Part shown: one piece after another, positions 44,101-54,722 of the stretch
Position numbering within the stretch: position 1 is the stretch's first letter
Layout: each line of letters opens with the position of its first letter
NCBI GenBank assembly: GCA_009760855.2
Contig: WPIO01000014.1
Coordinates: 5,999,001-6,063,000, forward strand
DNA length: 64,000 nt
DNA from: Cristatella mucedo
Lineage: Eukaryota; Bryozoa; Phylactolaemata; Cristatellidae
Direction: 5' to 3'
The notes under the pieces: model-generated
Database searches by the model: none
Seen by the model: only the letters and a program-made list of their open reading frames with translations
What the model was told of the DNA's origin: nothing
Translations under genes and position numbers: made by a program

Positions 44101-45281
44101 ACCCAAATAGTGAGAATCAAGGGGTATGCACATTTTTTTTGCACATCTGTGAATCCTTAGTTGTCTGATAGCATCAAAGCAAAAGCCGTGCTATTTTAGC
44201 TGTTTGCACGACCTAGTATTTTGTGTCTGAGCAACTTCAGAAGTGACATTGCATTCTTGGACGAGTGTCTGGAAAAGCATGACCATAGACAGGATCTAAT
44301 GGATAATGAAAATGGCCCTTTGTTATTTTCTTTTACTTCACGTTTGCACGTAGTCTGCCTCTCCAGGATGCTTCCTAGTTATTTAAAACTGGTAATACCG
44401 TGGAAGTGGGAATCGGCTGCCATTGCAACAGGTGGGTGCCGTAGTGTTTATGGCATCCAGGCATCTTTGATTCAGCCTTATTTGCATTTTACTGATATTC
44501 TGCTGTACGAAAAGGCTATACGTGGCTATTAAAAAAGATCTTGTGGCCTGCTCATTCATATTTGTGTTTGTTGTGACGTGCTTTGATCTGGCTTCCACCT
44601 CTTTTTTTCCCCAAAAAGGAAGCAGCAGAATGAGAATGCTGGTGATGAGCAAGAGTTATCCAAAGTTTTCGTGAAAACTTTAGGCTATGCAACACGATTT
44701 AGCAAATTCAAGAATCGGGATACAATAGCAGCTGTGCGAAGGTAAAGGATTCATGCAAATGTGTGTCGCTCAATTTATATGCTGCACCGAGATGCTACTT
44801 GAAGCTAATTAAAACTAAGTCTTTGTTTTGTCATTATTAAGTCTTCTAGCCAAGAAGTTTCACAAGTTTGAGTTGGCAGCCCTGGCTAATTTATGTCCAG
44901 AAACAGCAGAGGAAGCAAAAACGCTTATTCCCAGGTATGTGTATTTTATACGGTATGTTCACGAAGCTATTTTTTACTTTGCTTGCTAATTACTTCGGTA
45001 GATACTTTTGTGATGCTATCCCATATACTTCTCAGATTTTGCTATGCTTGTTTTAAAATGCTTGCAAATAACTTTTTAGATAAAAAAGGTTTCTGTGAGT
45101 GATATCTTTTTTATATCTAGTTTTCTTTACAGCCCCTCTTTGCCCTGTCATACTCTATTAGGTTAGCTCAGCATTAGTTTCCAAGCATATTTGTCTTTGT
45201 AGTCTCGAAGACAGAATATCCAACGAAGAACTTCAGCAGATACTTGATGATATCAAGAACAAGAGAAGTTTTCAGTATTAA
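38082..45281 (+). CDS. POLR2D: RNA polymerase II subunit RPB4 (POLR2D), complete five-exon gene
   Basis: RPB4 pairs with RPB7 to form the stalk of RNA polymerase II in the nucleus and helps initiation and mRNA handling. Exons 38082-38154, 41912-41969, 44619-44741, 44842-44934 and 45203-45281 join in frame with GT-AG borders and give 141 codons (human 142). Diagnostic stretches are [51 protein letters not shown]-like [45 protein letters not shown], and the C-terminus [16 protein letters not shown], nearly identical to vertebrate RPB4. No lesion seen. Introns are 3757, 2649, 100 and 268 bp. The start ATG is preceded by a host-like leader; no canonical AATAAA was spotted close after the stop. 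Confidence 0.97.
38520..38625 (+). mobile_element. Degenerate SINE family 1 copy
   Basis: GGTTTCGAGTCC (B-box-like, near 38529) followed by a diverged body (TTATCGTTCGCTGCAAGTGG, CAGCCCTGAGGCC) in POLR2D intron 1. Confidence 0.5.
38935..39650 (+). mobile_element. LINE family A, old decayed copy
   Basis: In several frames: [29 protein letters not shown] (a second copy of the same stretch, so probably two fragments), [35 protein letters not shown]. Frame is lost repeatedly. Lies in POLR2D intron 1. Confidence 0.7.
39970..40310 (+). mobile_element. LINE family A, old decayed copy
   Basis: [39 protein letters not shown] and [16 protein letters not shown] match the family A RT C-terminus at much lower identity than 4405-5390. 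Confidence 0.65.
40870..41690 (+). mobile_element. LINE family A, old decayed copy with 3' tail
   Basis: [40 protein letters not shown] and later [16 protein letters not shown] in another frame, then a 3' UTR and a degenerate hairpin (GCAAATGTAAAATACCCAG...GGGTGCT) with an ATT-like tail to about 41690. Confidence 0.7.
41912..41969 (+). CDS. POLR2D: POLR2D exon 2
   Basis: The acceptor AG is at 41910-41911 and the donor GTATGT starts at 41970. Encodes [19 protein letters not shown]; the final arginine codon is shared with exon 3. Confidence 0.93.
42372..42450 (-). mobile_element. SINE family 2, 3'-end fragment
   Basis: AATAATAAATAATGG-GTTTGTATAG-CCTCAAGAGAACTTAATCC-TATCCAGGCACTGTACA is the reverse complement of the family 2 tail (compare 50525-50595), diverged. 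In POLR2D intron 2. Confidence 0.5.
43170..43262 (+). mobile_element. SINE family 2, 5' part
   Basis: GGCCCAGGGCTAAGGTGCTTGC, GACCGAGGTTGTGGGCTTGAGCCC (B-box-like) and GTGAAGCGC match the family 2 head at 51300-51390. In POLR2D intron 2. Confidence 0.6.
43325..43540 (+). mobile_element. LINE family A, decayed fragment
   Basis: CACGATGATAAGACCAACC, CAGGGTAAAATTCCAAAGCGGCTTGTCATTAGATGAGCAC and GAGTCAGCCTACTTTCAGCTC align with 4424-4617 of the better copy. No open frame. Confidence 0.55.
44619..44741 (+). CDS. POLR2D: POLR2D exon 3
   Basis: The acceptor AG is at 44617-44618 and the donor GTAAAG starts at 44742. Encodes [17 protein letters not shown] through [11 protein letters not shown]. It ends two bases into a serine codon. 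Confidence 0.95.
44842..44934 (+). CDS. POLR2D: POLR2D exon 4
   Basis: Follows a 100-bp intron with acceptor AG at 44840-44841; donor GTATGT at 44935. Encodes [30 protein letters not shown]. Ends two bases into a serine codon. Confidence 0.95.
45203..45281 (+). CDS. POLR2D: POLR2D exon 5 with stop
   Basis: The acceptor AG is at 45201-45202. Encodes [25 protein letters not shown] and the TAA at 45279-45281. Confidence 0.95.
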
Positions 45282-45729
45282 GTTATTTTTGTGACTATAC
45301 ATAGGTCATTCGTGTTTCACCCACTGTAAAAAATTATTGCGAGTAAACGTTTAGCTTGACGTAAAGACCATTTGGTATTCTTTTACCTTGCTCATTTGAG
45401 AATTTTATTGCAGCCTGCTGCCACGGTTTTTTGAGCCTTTCACTAAAAGGCTTTTTAGTGATCATCGTAACCGTGGTGATTCTTTGGTGTACTCACTGCG
45501 AGTAAGCACTGAGTGCATGCTTGTGTACTCCTGAAAGAACGGCCGATAAGAAAAATATTAGTCGAGATGCAAGCGGGAGGTCCTAACTGTTATTGTGCAT
45601 GCATGGGAAACAATCATAGAAAACGTCTCTGCCTTTGTTCTGCTTGACATGTCGGCGACATTCACACCTACTGATTACAATATCTTCCTCAGGATTTCAG
45701 GCCGAGCACGCTAGACCTGCCATGGCTTG

Positions 45730-46080
45730 GCGCCTTCAAACCTAGCCGAACTGCTGCACCAGCTTCAACCTCATCGTGTCCTGAAGTCTTTTATGGATAA
45801 TTATACATTAGCTTTTCCATTCCTATGCTTAACGACCGTTGGCATCTGAAGCTTTTACTCTGCTGGGCCCAGAATCACCACCAAAATCCCCACACAGCGA
45901 ATCTACTCCCATGCTGCCGACTGTGGCACATCCTTTTCAGCAGTCCTAAGCTGCTGCTCACTTCATCGACTGCCCGCCTGACTCAGCATCCTCATGTATC
46001 ATACTTTCTCTTGGTTACGTGAGATGTAGTCTGCTGACCACGCCGAGAGCCGCGCAGGCTGTGTAACTTTGTGGACTTAC
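45730..46080 (+). mobile_element. LINE family B, decayed 3' fragment
   Basis: CTGCACCAGCTTCAACC, CGACCGTTGGCATCTGAAGC and the stretch for SAVLS-C-SLHRLP with FSWLREM correspond to family B at 58030-58235 and 60830-61160. Frames broken. Confidence 0.6.
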
Positions 46081-46094
46081 AGACAGAGATGCAT

Positions 46095-46245
46095 GACATG
46101 GAGTAAAGTGCTTGCATGTATGGACCCAAGTCGTAGGTTCGAGTAGTGCAGCAGGCAATCCCTTATTGCCTGATGCAAACGGTATTATAGCTATTAATCT
46201 CTTATGTCGCAGTGTAAGTTAAGCTGTCGAATCAGCTACCATATA
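46095..46245 (+). mobile_element. SINE family 1, degenerate
   Basis: AGTCGTAGGTTCGAGTAG (B box) followed by AATCCCTTATTGCC and GTCGCAGTGTAAG-TAAGCTGTCGAATCAGCTA. Directly downstream of the LINE B fragment. Confidence 0.55.
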
Positions 46246-46249
46246 CTGT

Positions 46250-49200
46250 TGGCTTTTTGCCTTGCTGTCTCGTCATCACTCCCTACCATCTAAGAGTCAG
46301 GTCCTATCTTGCACATCTGTCGCCCAAGGACTGTTACTTTCTTCATGTCTTGTGAAGCGAAGGCTATTGAATGTCGAATGTGACCCGAAATGCGACTTGG
46401 ATTTGATCGATTGCCATAAAGAAAACAAGCCAGAATGACGCCTAGTTTCCAAGAGTCTCTTACGTACCAAAGCATGCTTGCTGCTTGGGTGTCAATTGTG
46501 CACCTGTTTAAATATACGCGTGCACATTTTCAGCGTAAATAAGTGCCTAGGAGAGTTGATTCTTTTTGGATGCTCTGAGCATGTTCATTATTATACGTAT
46601 GGATATCTTAATAAATACTGCTAATATTATGTGGTTCTTGCAGTAACACGTGTCTGTTAAGGTCGTCTGTCGAGCATTACTCCAACTAATGCCCAAGGTA
46701 ACTGGTGATGCCTGGAGTGGACAATATTCGCGGTGGGCGCACTGGAGCTCGCTCCCACGACTGCCAAAAACTGAGGCGTGAATAAATCTCACTGCAGCCT
46801 GCTACATCTAGGTGTGAGCTGTTGTTGACATTTTTGCTACCCTTCGCGGGACTTGGCATCGTCATCACTTTCCGTGCCTGTCGGCTTCAAGGCAGATTTA
46901 GGGACAGGAACCACCTTTCACAAGCCACTTGAAACATGTCCAAAAGTGCAGCCGGTCGTACTGTCGACATCGTCAGTGATTGCTTGGTCTGGTAAGGTTT
47001 GGCTGCATCAATTGTGAAGCCTGTGGTCCTGCTCTTTTCCAAACCCCGAATATTGTTATTCATGGGGTGCATCAACATTATGATCCTGTGAGGCTCACCC
47101 ATTGTCTTACACTAGTATGGGCCACTCTGTCCACGAAGCCGTACTTCTTGTGCTTAATGGGGCTGAAATGTTTAGTTATTGCGGCAGCATAGTTGAGGTG
47201 ATACATTTACTTAGTGTTACCATTGATTAGTGCACGAGCACTGCCGCGGCAGAGTTCACTTTGAATATTATCCTTAGCCGGCGAAGTGGAGATGTACTGG
47301 CTGTCCGAAAAAATTTGGTGGGGCTTAGGGAATACAAAGTGGCTGAATAGAAGGCACTTGGCGGTGATTCTCATCTCATTCCTATCACCACAGGTTCTCG
47401 TTTTCTTGTATCCTACACCCTCGAGTGAACCGCAGGCTGAGAATTGAAATAAATAACTCGAGGTTTACGGAGACTGGCTGCACTCAAGTAATACATCTAG
47501 TGCTTGTTCAAAGTATCTACCGAGGAGTATACATTCTCAATACTGGCAAGCTTAATGAATTGCTGGTACAAATAAAGGATGCATTTTCAGTCTGTTTCTG
47601 TGCTTTCCAATTCACTGGCAACATAAAATTAAAATCATTACGAGACGGGTGCCTCGGTCATGCGACACGAAATCTTCGTCTAGCAACGCACTGCACAATA
47701 ATCGAAGCAGAAGTTTCGAGTAAGGTGAATTACTTAAATTCAAAGGAGCGAATAAATGATTTTCTTGCAACGGCCCATTTGAACGGCTCTGTGGCAGTAA
47801 ATATCAGCTTGCGAAATGGAAGCACGCTGTGTATTTCACTTATGTCCAAAAGAAGTTCTAATGCGGCACTTGGTACCAACTGAGTCCGCTCAAGCGACAT
47901 CATTTAGCGTTGGAAATTTACAACAAAAAAAGATGAGCAAAATATTTCGTTAAGTAACATCACAGTGCATTGCTTGAGGGTGGCGGAAGTTTGACATACT
48001 GCCCTACCTGCTCCGTATCACAGTTGCTATGGCTTAACGGTCTGCATCAAGCTTGCTGCAAGTATCATATTTGCACTTCTAGAGTTCCTGAGATCCGGCT
48101 GTGGCGCACACACAGTCAAAAAACAGATCCGGCAAAGGTTATCACATGGTTATAGACTTGAAGATTCGGTAATCTTGCCAAATTCCGTGGCATGCTTGGT
48201 ATTGCTTTGACTATGCGATACTTCGAAGTAGACGTCAAGAATTTCACGAAGATCTTCGTCTTGTTCTCATATGCTCACACTTAATTAAATGTGAGATGCT
48301 AATTCAGAAAGCATCTGCGAATAGTTCTGCTCGACGCACAATGAAGGCAAAGTTACGCACTTATCGCCTTCATGTATGGTAATGAGCTGGACAGACACGT
48401 TTGGAGCGCCTATTCCAGATGTGCTCGACGATGCTGACCTTCCTGTGTCGATTGACAGGTGAGGGAAGAGCTTAGATGTCACTGTTTCCATCAAATAAGG
48501 GTCGTCGCCTATGAGGAGTGATTTGTTCGATGAGAGAGCCCTCTTCGGCCTGTAAATGGGCGACCGAAGTAATAACAATCTGTAACTAACTCCTTCGGCG
48601 CCGCCAGTCTTTATATGGCGTAAAGCGAACGCATACTTTCAATAGAAAGGTTGGATGATGGCTCACATAAAGAAGGAAATATACGTCACTCGGGTTCGAT
48701 TGGACATGCCGACGCGTGCTCGTCTAGATGAAAAACACCTTAGTAAAAATGCCAAAGTAATTGCAAACATAGAAAATCTGAATGGTGACCAGCATAGCCC
48801 TTTAAGGTTTTACTGGCGGTCGTATCGACGAAAGAAAACACAAGTGAATTAGAGCGAGGAAATAACTTGACGAGATGTAGTACAACGTTTTGTTTTCAAA
48901 TATTTCAATCTCATCGCTATTTTGCTAGATTTCCTTCATCGTTGTTGTATGCACCTGCATACGTTTGGTAAAATACACTCAGAGACTGCCATTTCCGCAT
49001 CATCAGACTTGTCTCAGATGCCTTTTGGAATTCCTGAACGAAGCCCTCTTCGCTAGCGGGTTCGAAAGTGCCCCCCACAGCGGATGAAAGACCTATTTAT
49101 GAAGAGACCTCAACGAACCGAAGGAGCTAATGACTAATGACCCGAGGAGCCAAACCGGCACTTTATTTTCCTAATTTAAAAGATTAGCTCAACAGCCAAG

Positions 49201-49460
49201 CGCTCGACGCTGACGGCTTTTTGAAAAAATCAATTACTGTCTCAAACTAACTTGAACACAAGCGAGAGCCGGCGAAGATACCTAGCGGCGTCGTTATAGG
49301 TATGGAAATCTTCGGGTAGCCAGCCAAAGTGGTCATTTAAAAATGCTCTACATTTGCTTCGGGCTTGGTCTTTTGAAGTGTTACAGACAAGAAAAAAGTA
49401 AAATCTATTTTTGAAGCTTTTTTTTGGCGAAGAAATCAAGAAAACTGACTAGTAGGGGCC
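46250..49460. other. Spacer with unrecognised ORFs only
   Basis: Open frames such as 47425-47883 (+, 152 codons) and 48285-48578 (-, 97 codons) show no motif I recognise and no splice context that extends them. They may be chance. Confidence 0.5.
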
Positions 49461-49469
49461 AGCTTATTT

Positions 49470-49612
49470 AATAGCCTCTTTTATATAGTGGCAGACGAGC
49501 TCTAGCGGTTATAATTTCCACTTGCAGAGGGTAAGAGAGAATATCCTGCCCCGGAATTTGAACAAAAGTACAGCTGGCCACCAGAACAATTTAAAGAGCG
49601 TTTGCTTCTTTT
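49470..49612 (-). mobile_element. SINE family 1, degenerate
   Basis: Reverse complement of TTTAATAGCCTCTTTTATATAGTGGCAGA, CACTTGCAG and GAATTTGAAC matches the family 1 body and B-box area. Confidence 0.5.
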
Positions 49613-50034
49613 AATGAAGAGACTGCAGCACCTCACGCTAGCACCGTGGTTAGAATTAAACCAATGTTATTAATAATGTCATTTGTATGGAGCAGAAATA
49701 ATACTAAATCTCCTTCTAGCACATTCAAGTATGCTGGAGTGAAAGCATGTCACGTGTTCAGTGATGGCCTAGAAAGTGTAAGTCACATGGGCACGCAAAG
49801 GACGATTCGCGTGCTATACGAGACAGTTGGGTTTTTAGCTTCGTTATAGAGATCGTCAAGTCAGGCGTGGATGTCTTAGCATCAGTCGGGAGTGAGCTCT
49901 ACGCTCTGGGAGCGTATGCATTGATGAAATGGTCTCTAATGGATTTGAGGTTGGACAGAGACAAAAGCAATTGGCTTGAGTCAGAGGAGCAGGGAGTACG
50001 CGGTGGATACACTGAGAAATCGGACTAGGAACTA

Positions 50035-50330
50035 TATCTGATAGGGGAGCGAGAGAATGAAGAAACCCACAAATGAGTGACAGAACCGTTAAATCAGAGC
50101 GCCGCTATATGAAAAGCCACTCTAGGTCGGTGAGAAGTGCATGCGGTCTAATGTCGCAGTTGCGACCTTCATGCAAGAGACACGTAGCTGCAGAATTCTG
50201 CACAAACGATAAATGCCTCATTACACAGACCAAAAGACTTGTGAGTAATGATTTACAGACGTCTAAAGGGAACGAATCGATGGACTAGCTTGGCTGTGAT
50301 ATCCTTGTCTTAGGAGACCCACATTTTCTA
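50035..50330 (-). mobile_element. LINE family A, decayed minus-strand fragment
   Basis: The plus-strand ORF 50073-50288 is an antisense shadow: its residues match the antisense reading of 4674-4883 in the better LINE copy (for example LAAEFCTSC there, VAAEFCTND here). The reverse complement matches the RT C-terminus region. Confidence 0.65.
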
Positions 50331-50514
50331 ATGTTATTTAGCTGAAATTACTAAGACTTGACTGTAGATTTGACTTCGTAATCTAGTGAAATTTCACCTT
50401 GGTGCAGGACACTCGTGTTGCATGCGGAGGTTGTCGGAGAGCTGCTAACCTAGCCTATTTTAAGGGAAATCTCGTTACGAACTTTTTGGACCATAACGGC
50501 TTACAAGTTTATAA

Positions 50515-50668
50515 TATATATATATATAATAAATATAATTCATTTGTATAGCGCCCCAAGAGAAACTTAATCTCTATTCAGGCGCTTTACATATGCCTCC
50601 GGGCTCGAGCCAACGACCTCAGCCAGACCTTGGTCGGGGGTGAGCACCTTAACCGCTGGACTTGACTA
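50515..50668 (-). mobile_element. SINE family 2
   Basis: The reverse complement has a tRNA-like head (CCAGCGGTTAAGGTGCTCACC), B-box-like GGCTCGAGCCC, AAAGCGCCTGAATAGAGATTAAGTTTCTCTTGGGGCGC and a TATACAAATGAATTATATTTATTATATA tail. Confidence 0.8.
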
Positions 50669-51297
50669 TATAAATGGAAATGCTACAGCCATTCAGCTTT
50701 GTCCAATTAGGACGATACAAGGGCTGATCCTTTCTAAACACTATTATGTACCTCCAATTGTCAACAGCCTGGCGATGTTGGTTCGCGGACAGGCCACGTG
50801 GTTCATGGCAGTACCCAGCCAGCCAGTGCTTTATCATTTGACGCCGCTCCTACAATGCTGCTCGCGTACTTTGCCTCAGGGGCCGGAAGCTACGTTAACA
50901 AAGTATTTGTTATTGTAAATGCTTTAATCGGCCTTCCGCACAGCACGACCATTTATTTACGCCGCGTACCAGAAGTAGCAACTCGCACGGTGTAGTGCAT
51001 GATGAGCTGTCGAATTGTTTTTGTTCTAGTGCCCTCGATTTACTCGAAAGTGGCACCCTGCTTTATACGAAGGAGCTCTAGCGACTGATGTGGTGTGAAT
51101 AAAACAATAACTAATATAATCTCTGTGATGAATAAATTCGCACGCCCATTTCCCTGCAATAGTTGTCGCCGATACGCGATGTTTCGTAGATCAGACTATT
51201 TACATAATATTCATAGCTACGAATGGATTTCTTTCCGGGTTTGGCTTAAACTTAACAGCTAGGAACGCGACGAATAACTGTCTCATCCTCTTATGAT

Positions 51298-51432
51298 ATA
51301 GAACTGGCGCAGTGGTTAAGGTGCTCGCCCCGACCAAGGTCTGGCCGAGGTCATGGGCTCGAGCCCCCGTGGTATATGTGAAGCGCCTCTTTAGGCGTTA
51401 TACAAAGGAATTATATTTATATTTTATATTTA
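51298..51432 (+). mobile_element. SINE family 2, short variant
   Basis: GTGGTTAAGGTGCTCGCCCCGACC, GGCTCGAGCCC, GTGAAGCGCCTCTTTAGGCGTTATACAAAGGAATTATATTTATATTTTATATTTA. The internal AAAGATAAAGTTCTCTT segment is deleted. Confidence 0.8.
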
Positions 51433-52248
51433 ATACTCGAAGGATCTTAAAGTCTGAACTTTAGTTGCGTAGTCGTTTTTTTACAGACGGAAATGTTTGG
51501 TAAATCTAGCCAATGGTTGCAATGGTCACCCAAATTCATTACAGCATTAAGCCGACCGAGTTCCAACTCGATGATTAGGCAGTAAGCCGATGGTTTGATC
51601 TTTAGGTAGACAAATATGGTCAATAAAACTCATCGATTGAACGGCAAGATAGAAATTAAACACAAGCTTGAGATAGATCGTAATTTTTAAGACTAGGGCG
51701 GCTCTATATATTCATTGAAGACAAAGACTTCCTTTGTTTGAAATGGCCGTATTCCTTGTATGGCATAAGATGGGCCACTGTGTTTTCGGTTACTTGGAGA
51801 AGCGCACTTCACTGAAATCTGCCACTCACTTTCACTCTTGAACCTCTTCGACAAAAGATCGTCGAGATTATACGAGCTGTTCGCTGCAAAGCTGATGCTG
51901 AGTTGGCAGTATACGCTAAAAGCACTGCCTACATCTTAACTTCAGGTAAGAGTATAGCATATTTCGCTGCCATGGTGCATGTTTTGTGGCCAGTGGCAAG
52001 GTAGCTGAGGTTAGGTTAACTTTTAGTTTTAGATGAGACAAATCCTTACTAATTAATGCGAGATAGTCCACCCATCTTTTCCCTAAACGTCACTTCCGTC
52101 ACGCGACAAGATGGCAACCAGTACTTTCCGGGAGTGACATGTAATTCTACTAGGACTCAGCGAAGCGATTCCACAGGTAGTGAGCTCTAGTTTAACATTA
52201 GCATGCGTAGAGCACTTTGTCGACGAAGTATTAGCCCGCAACGTTGAT
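51433..52248. other. Spacer, nothing recognised
   Basis: No open frame or repeat of note on either strand. Confidence 0.4.
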
Positions 52249-52345
52249 GGGTGATAATAATAATAATAATAATAATAATGCACTTGATAAAGCGCCCTCT
52301 GAGAACTTAATCTCTTTCTAGGCGCTTTACATTTGCTGCAAAGTG
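52249..52345 (-). mobile_element. LINE family A, 3' tail only
   Basis: On the plus strand: TGATAATAATAATAA..., GCACTTGATAAAGCGCCCTCTGAGAACTTAATCTC and GGCGCTTTACATTTGCTGC. Reverse complement of the family A 3' end. Confidence 0.85.
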
Positions 52346-52359
52346 ATAAGCGCAAGAGA

Positions 52360-53115
52360 TTAGTTTGCTGCCGCAGCATTGGCACCCACCAGGGGGGAGT
52401 GCGTGCTGATACCGTTTGCATGGCGAGGTATCGGGATGCGCCGCGCCCGAGATATCATCAGATAACGCCGCGAGGCGAAAACGAAAACGAGACACCGAAG
52501 CGCGATATCGATGCGCTGGAACGTATCGCCGCAGAGACGCTAACCATGCAGGGAGGTCGCGCGTGCCGGTGGGAGGCAGCTCTCAAGCCGCGTAGCTCGA
52601 GAGATCAGCTACACTCGCTAGCAGTTAATCTCGCGATTGCTCTCGCAGCTAGCGAGCCGCTGCGCCTTGCCACCTCCAACGCGTGGCGAACGATCTACGT
52701 CAGCGAAGGCAGCTCGAAATCGCGGCGCACTGCGAACGAGCTAGCGAGCAGCCACCAACCTTCCGCGCCTGGCCCGTGGATGCACGGGCGCCAGCTGGCC
52801 GCCGCCATTGCCGCCGCTATTCAGCGCTCTCTTCTCCTCGACGTGCTCAAACAGCTTGTACAGCAAGTCGGGGTTGGCTACGGTGAGGTTTCGCTCTGCA
52901 CGAGCCGGCCTCGCTCTATCCCTGTCGCGGCCTTCTTTGTCAATTTGAGGAGACGCGGGCCGAAGGGCGTCTGAAAAAATGGCATTTCGCGGCTCAATAG
53001 GATGCTGGGCGTCGGCGGGCAGAGCGAGCTTCGCGGCGGAGCGGAGATGCGCAGCGGAGACAGCCGTCGCTCAAGCCAGCCGCGACTGCTTTGCTCTCGC
53101 CGAGCTACCGGAAAA
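52360..53115. other. GC- and CpG-rich stretch, possible promoter or CpG island
   Basis: Many CpG dinucleotides, in contrast to the surrounding spacer. Open frames exist on both strands (longest 52333-52974, +, 213 codons, starting inside a LINE tail), as expected of GC-rich DNA. No family recognised and no splice-joined product could be built. Confidence 0.4.
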
Positions 53116-54344
53116 GCAATTTCTCTTATGAAATTTTAAATTCTGCCAATGTTCAGCTAAACCGTAAGCAGCTGTAGTAGCGAGGCGCCTCCAAACAGCT
53201 TGAAGAGCAAGCGAAAGGCGATCGGGCCTTGGCCCCACGCATTATCGCGCATGGGCGCGACACGCGAGCCACTAGCGTCCCTGCCGATCAGACAAATGCA
53301 TTCGTGACGCAGCGGCAATGACGAGGAGTTCATTACAGGCTCTGACTTGCCGAGCGACGAGTTGCGGTGAATTTTTACTGCTCCACTCCACGTGCCCTGA
53401 ACCGCAGGGTTGCGTAGGCGCTGCGATGATGGTAGAAGGTAAGATGAAAATAGACGCGCACGGAAATGGAAAAAAAAAGTGGGAGGAACTCGACTGGCTC
53501 CGATAGGTTTAGTTCTCTTGAAGCTGGTCGCCGCCTAAATAGCAGACGCCTCGGGTAAAAGGGCACATTTAGGTCCGCCGAGGCTTGTCAACTTTCAAGC
53601 ACCGTTTCAGGCGGCGAAGCTGCACTACTGCGGACACCTACCGATGTCCTCTTCCAGACCGCTGTCTTTAAGAAACAGCGGCGGTAGAACTCGGTGACAC
53701 TGCGCTCCGGGGGAAACGCCGTGAGGGTGGTTGGGCTGCTGCCAGAACGACTGCGGTAGTGCCCTCATTCTCATTGGCAGGTAATCTAAAACAGGCAAAT
53801 TATCGCTTACGGAGATAGGTGAGCACGCAGCATTAGAGTGCATGATGCGTCAGGTGACTACTCGGCAATAAGTGCTACGCGTGGCAGCTGCTGTGCCAAC
53901 GTCAATCACGATAAATAAGCCGTACATGAATTTTGATTGGAAGCTTGGCCACGATGCATGTTGATCGCGTACTAATCTTTGCTCTCCTTAAAACGCCGTA
54001 CCTAAATAACTGCTTGAAATGAGCTAACATTTAGAATTTTCTCTCTGAGCTAATTAGATATCACTGTTAACCGTTTGCACTGCACCAAAATCAGTCTGAG
54101 TTAACGTACAAACTTGGTAGCACATGCAGATCGAAAACGAGAGTACCAAAAGTGATAAGTGAAAGACAGCTCGTCGCAGCGCCACAGACTTAGGATATAA
54201 TAGACACAAGGGGTGAAAGCAAGCCACTCAACCTAGCGTAGCTAGTGGTCCATAAATCTGTATGTAAAGCAAAATTGTGAAATCGTTAGTTTTGATGCAC
54301 TTGTAGAAATTCCGCCTACTGCATCACGTCGAACGTTGAACTAA

Positions 54345-54440
54345 ATAGAAATAATAAATATAACTCATTTGTATAGCACCCTAAGAGAGCCAAGTCTCTA
54401 TTCAGGCGCTTCACATACGCCACGGTTTAGGCGCATGACC
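54345..54440 (-). mobile_element. SINE family 2, partial
   Basis: AATAATAAATATAACTCATTTGTATAGCACCCTAAGAGAGCC-AGTCTCTATTCAGGCGCTTCACATACGCC is the reverse complement of the family 2 3' half. Confidence 0.7.
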
Positions 54441-54536
54441 TCGATAGTAAAGGTCACTTTGAACTCCGCCCGAGACCTCGGTAGTAAATATGATAACCTT
54501 TACCTCGGTCTTTAATGTCTCGAGCACTTTCACCCT

Positions 54537-54722
54537 TGGTGAGCCGTGATGGCACACTAGGTAAGGCGGTTGCTTTCACGACCTCGGTCCCGAGGTCGTG
54601 GGTTCGATTCCTGCAGTGGGCGATCCTTTATCGCCACTGCAAGCGGTGGTGATAGCCGTAAAGGCTCTTCTGTCGCTATACAAAAAGAGGGTGTTTAATC
54701 AGCTAGGATTATTATTATTATT
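54537..54722 (+). mobile_element. SINE family 1, best preserved copy
   Basis: Head GGTGAGCCGTGATGGCACACTAGGTAAGGCGG (A-box area), B box GGTTCGATTCC at 54601-54611, body with CTGCAAGCGGTGGTGATAGCCGTAAAGGCTCTTCTGTCGCTATACAAAA and an ATT repeat tail to 54722. A reference copy for the family. Confidence 0.9.

Noticed and set aside
47425-47883. 152-codon plus-strand ORF
   Set aside because: No family resemblance, no splice context, and no conserved composition.
50073-50288. 71-codon plus-strand ORF
   Set aside because: Antisense shadow of a minus-strand LINE A fragment; the same shadow occurs at 4674-4883.
52333-52974. 213-codon plus-strand ORF
   Set aside because: Starts inside a LINE tail, has no recognisable motif, and lies in GC-rich DNA where stops are rare on both strands. 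The minus strand shows equally open pieces.
54601-54611. tRNA gene suggested by the B box GGTTCGATTCC
   Set aside because: The head belongs to a SINE with a long non-tRNA body and several copies; no cloverleaf could be formed.
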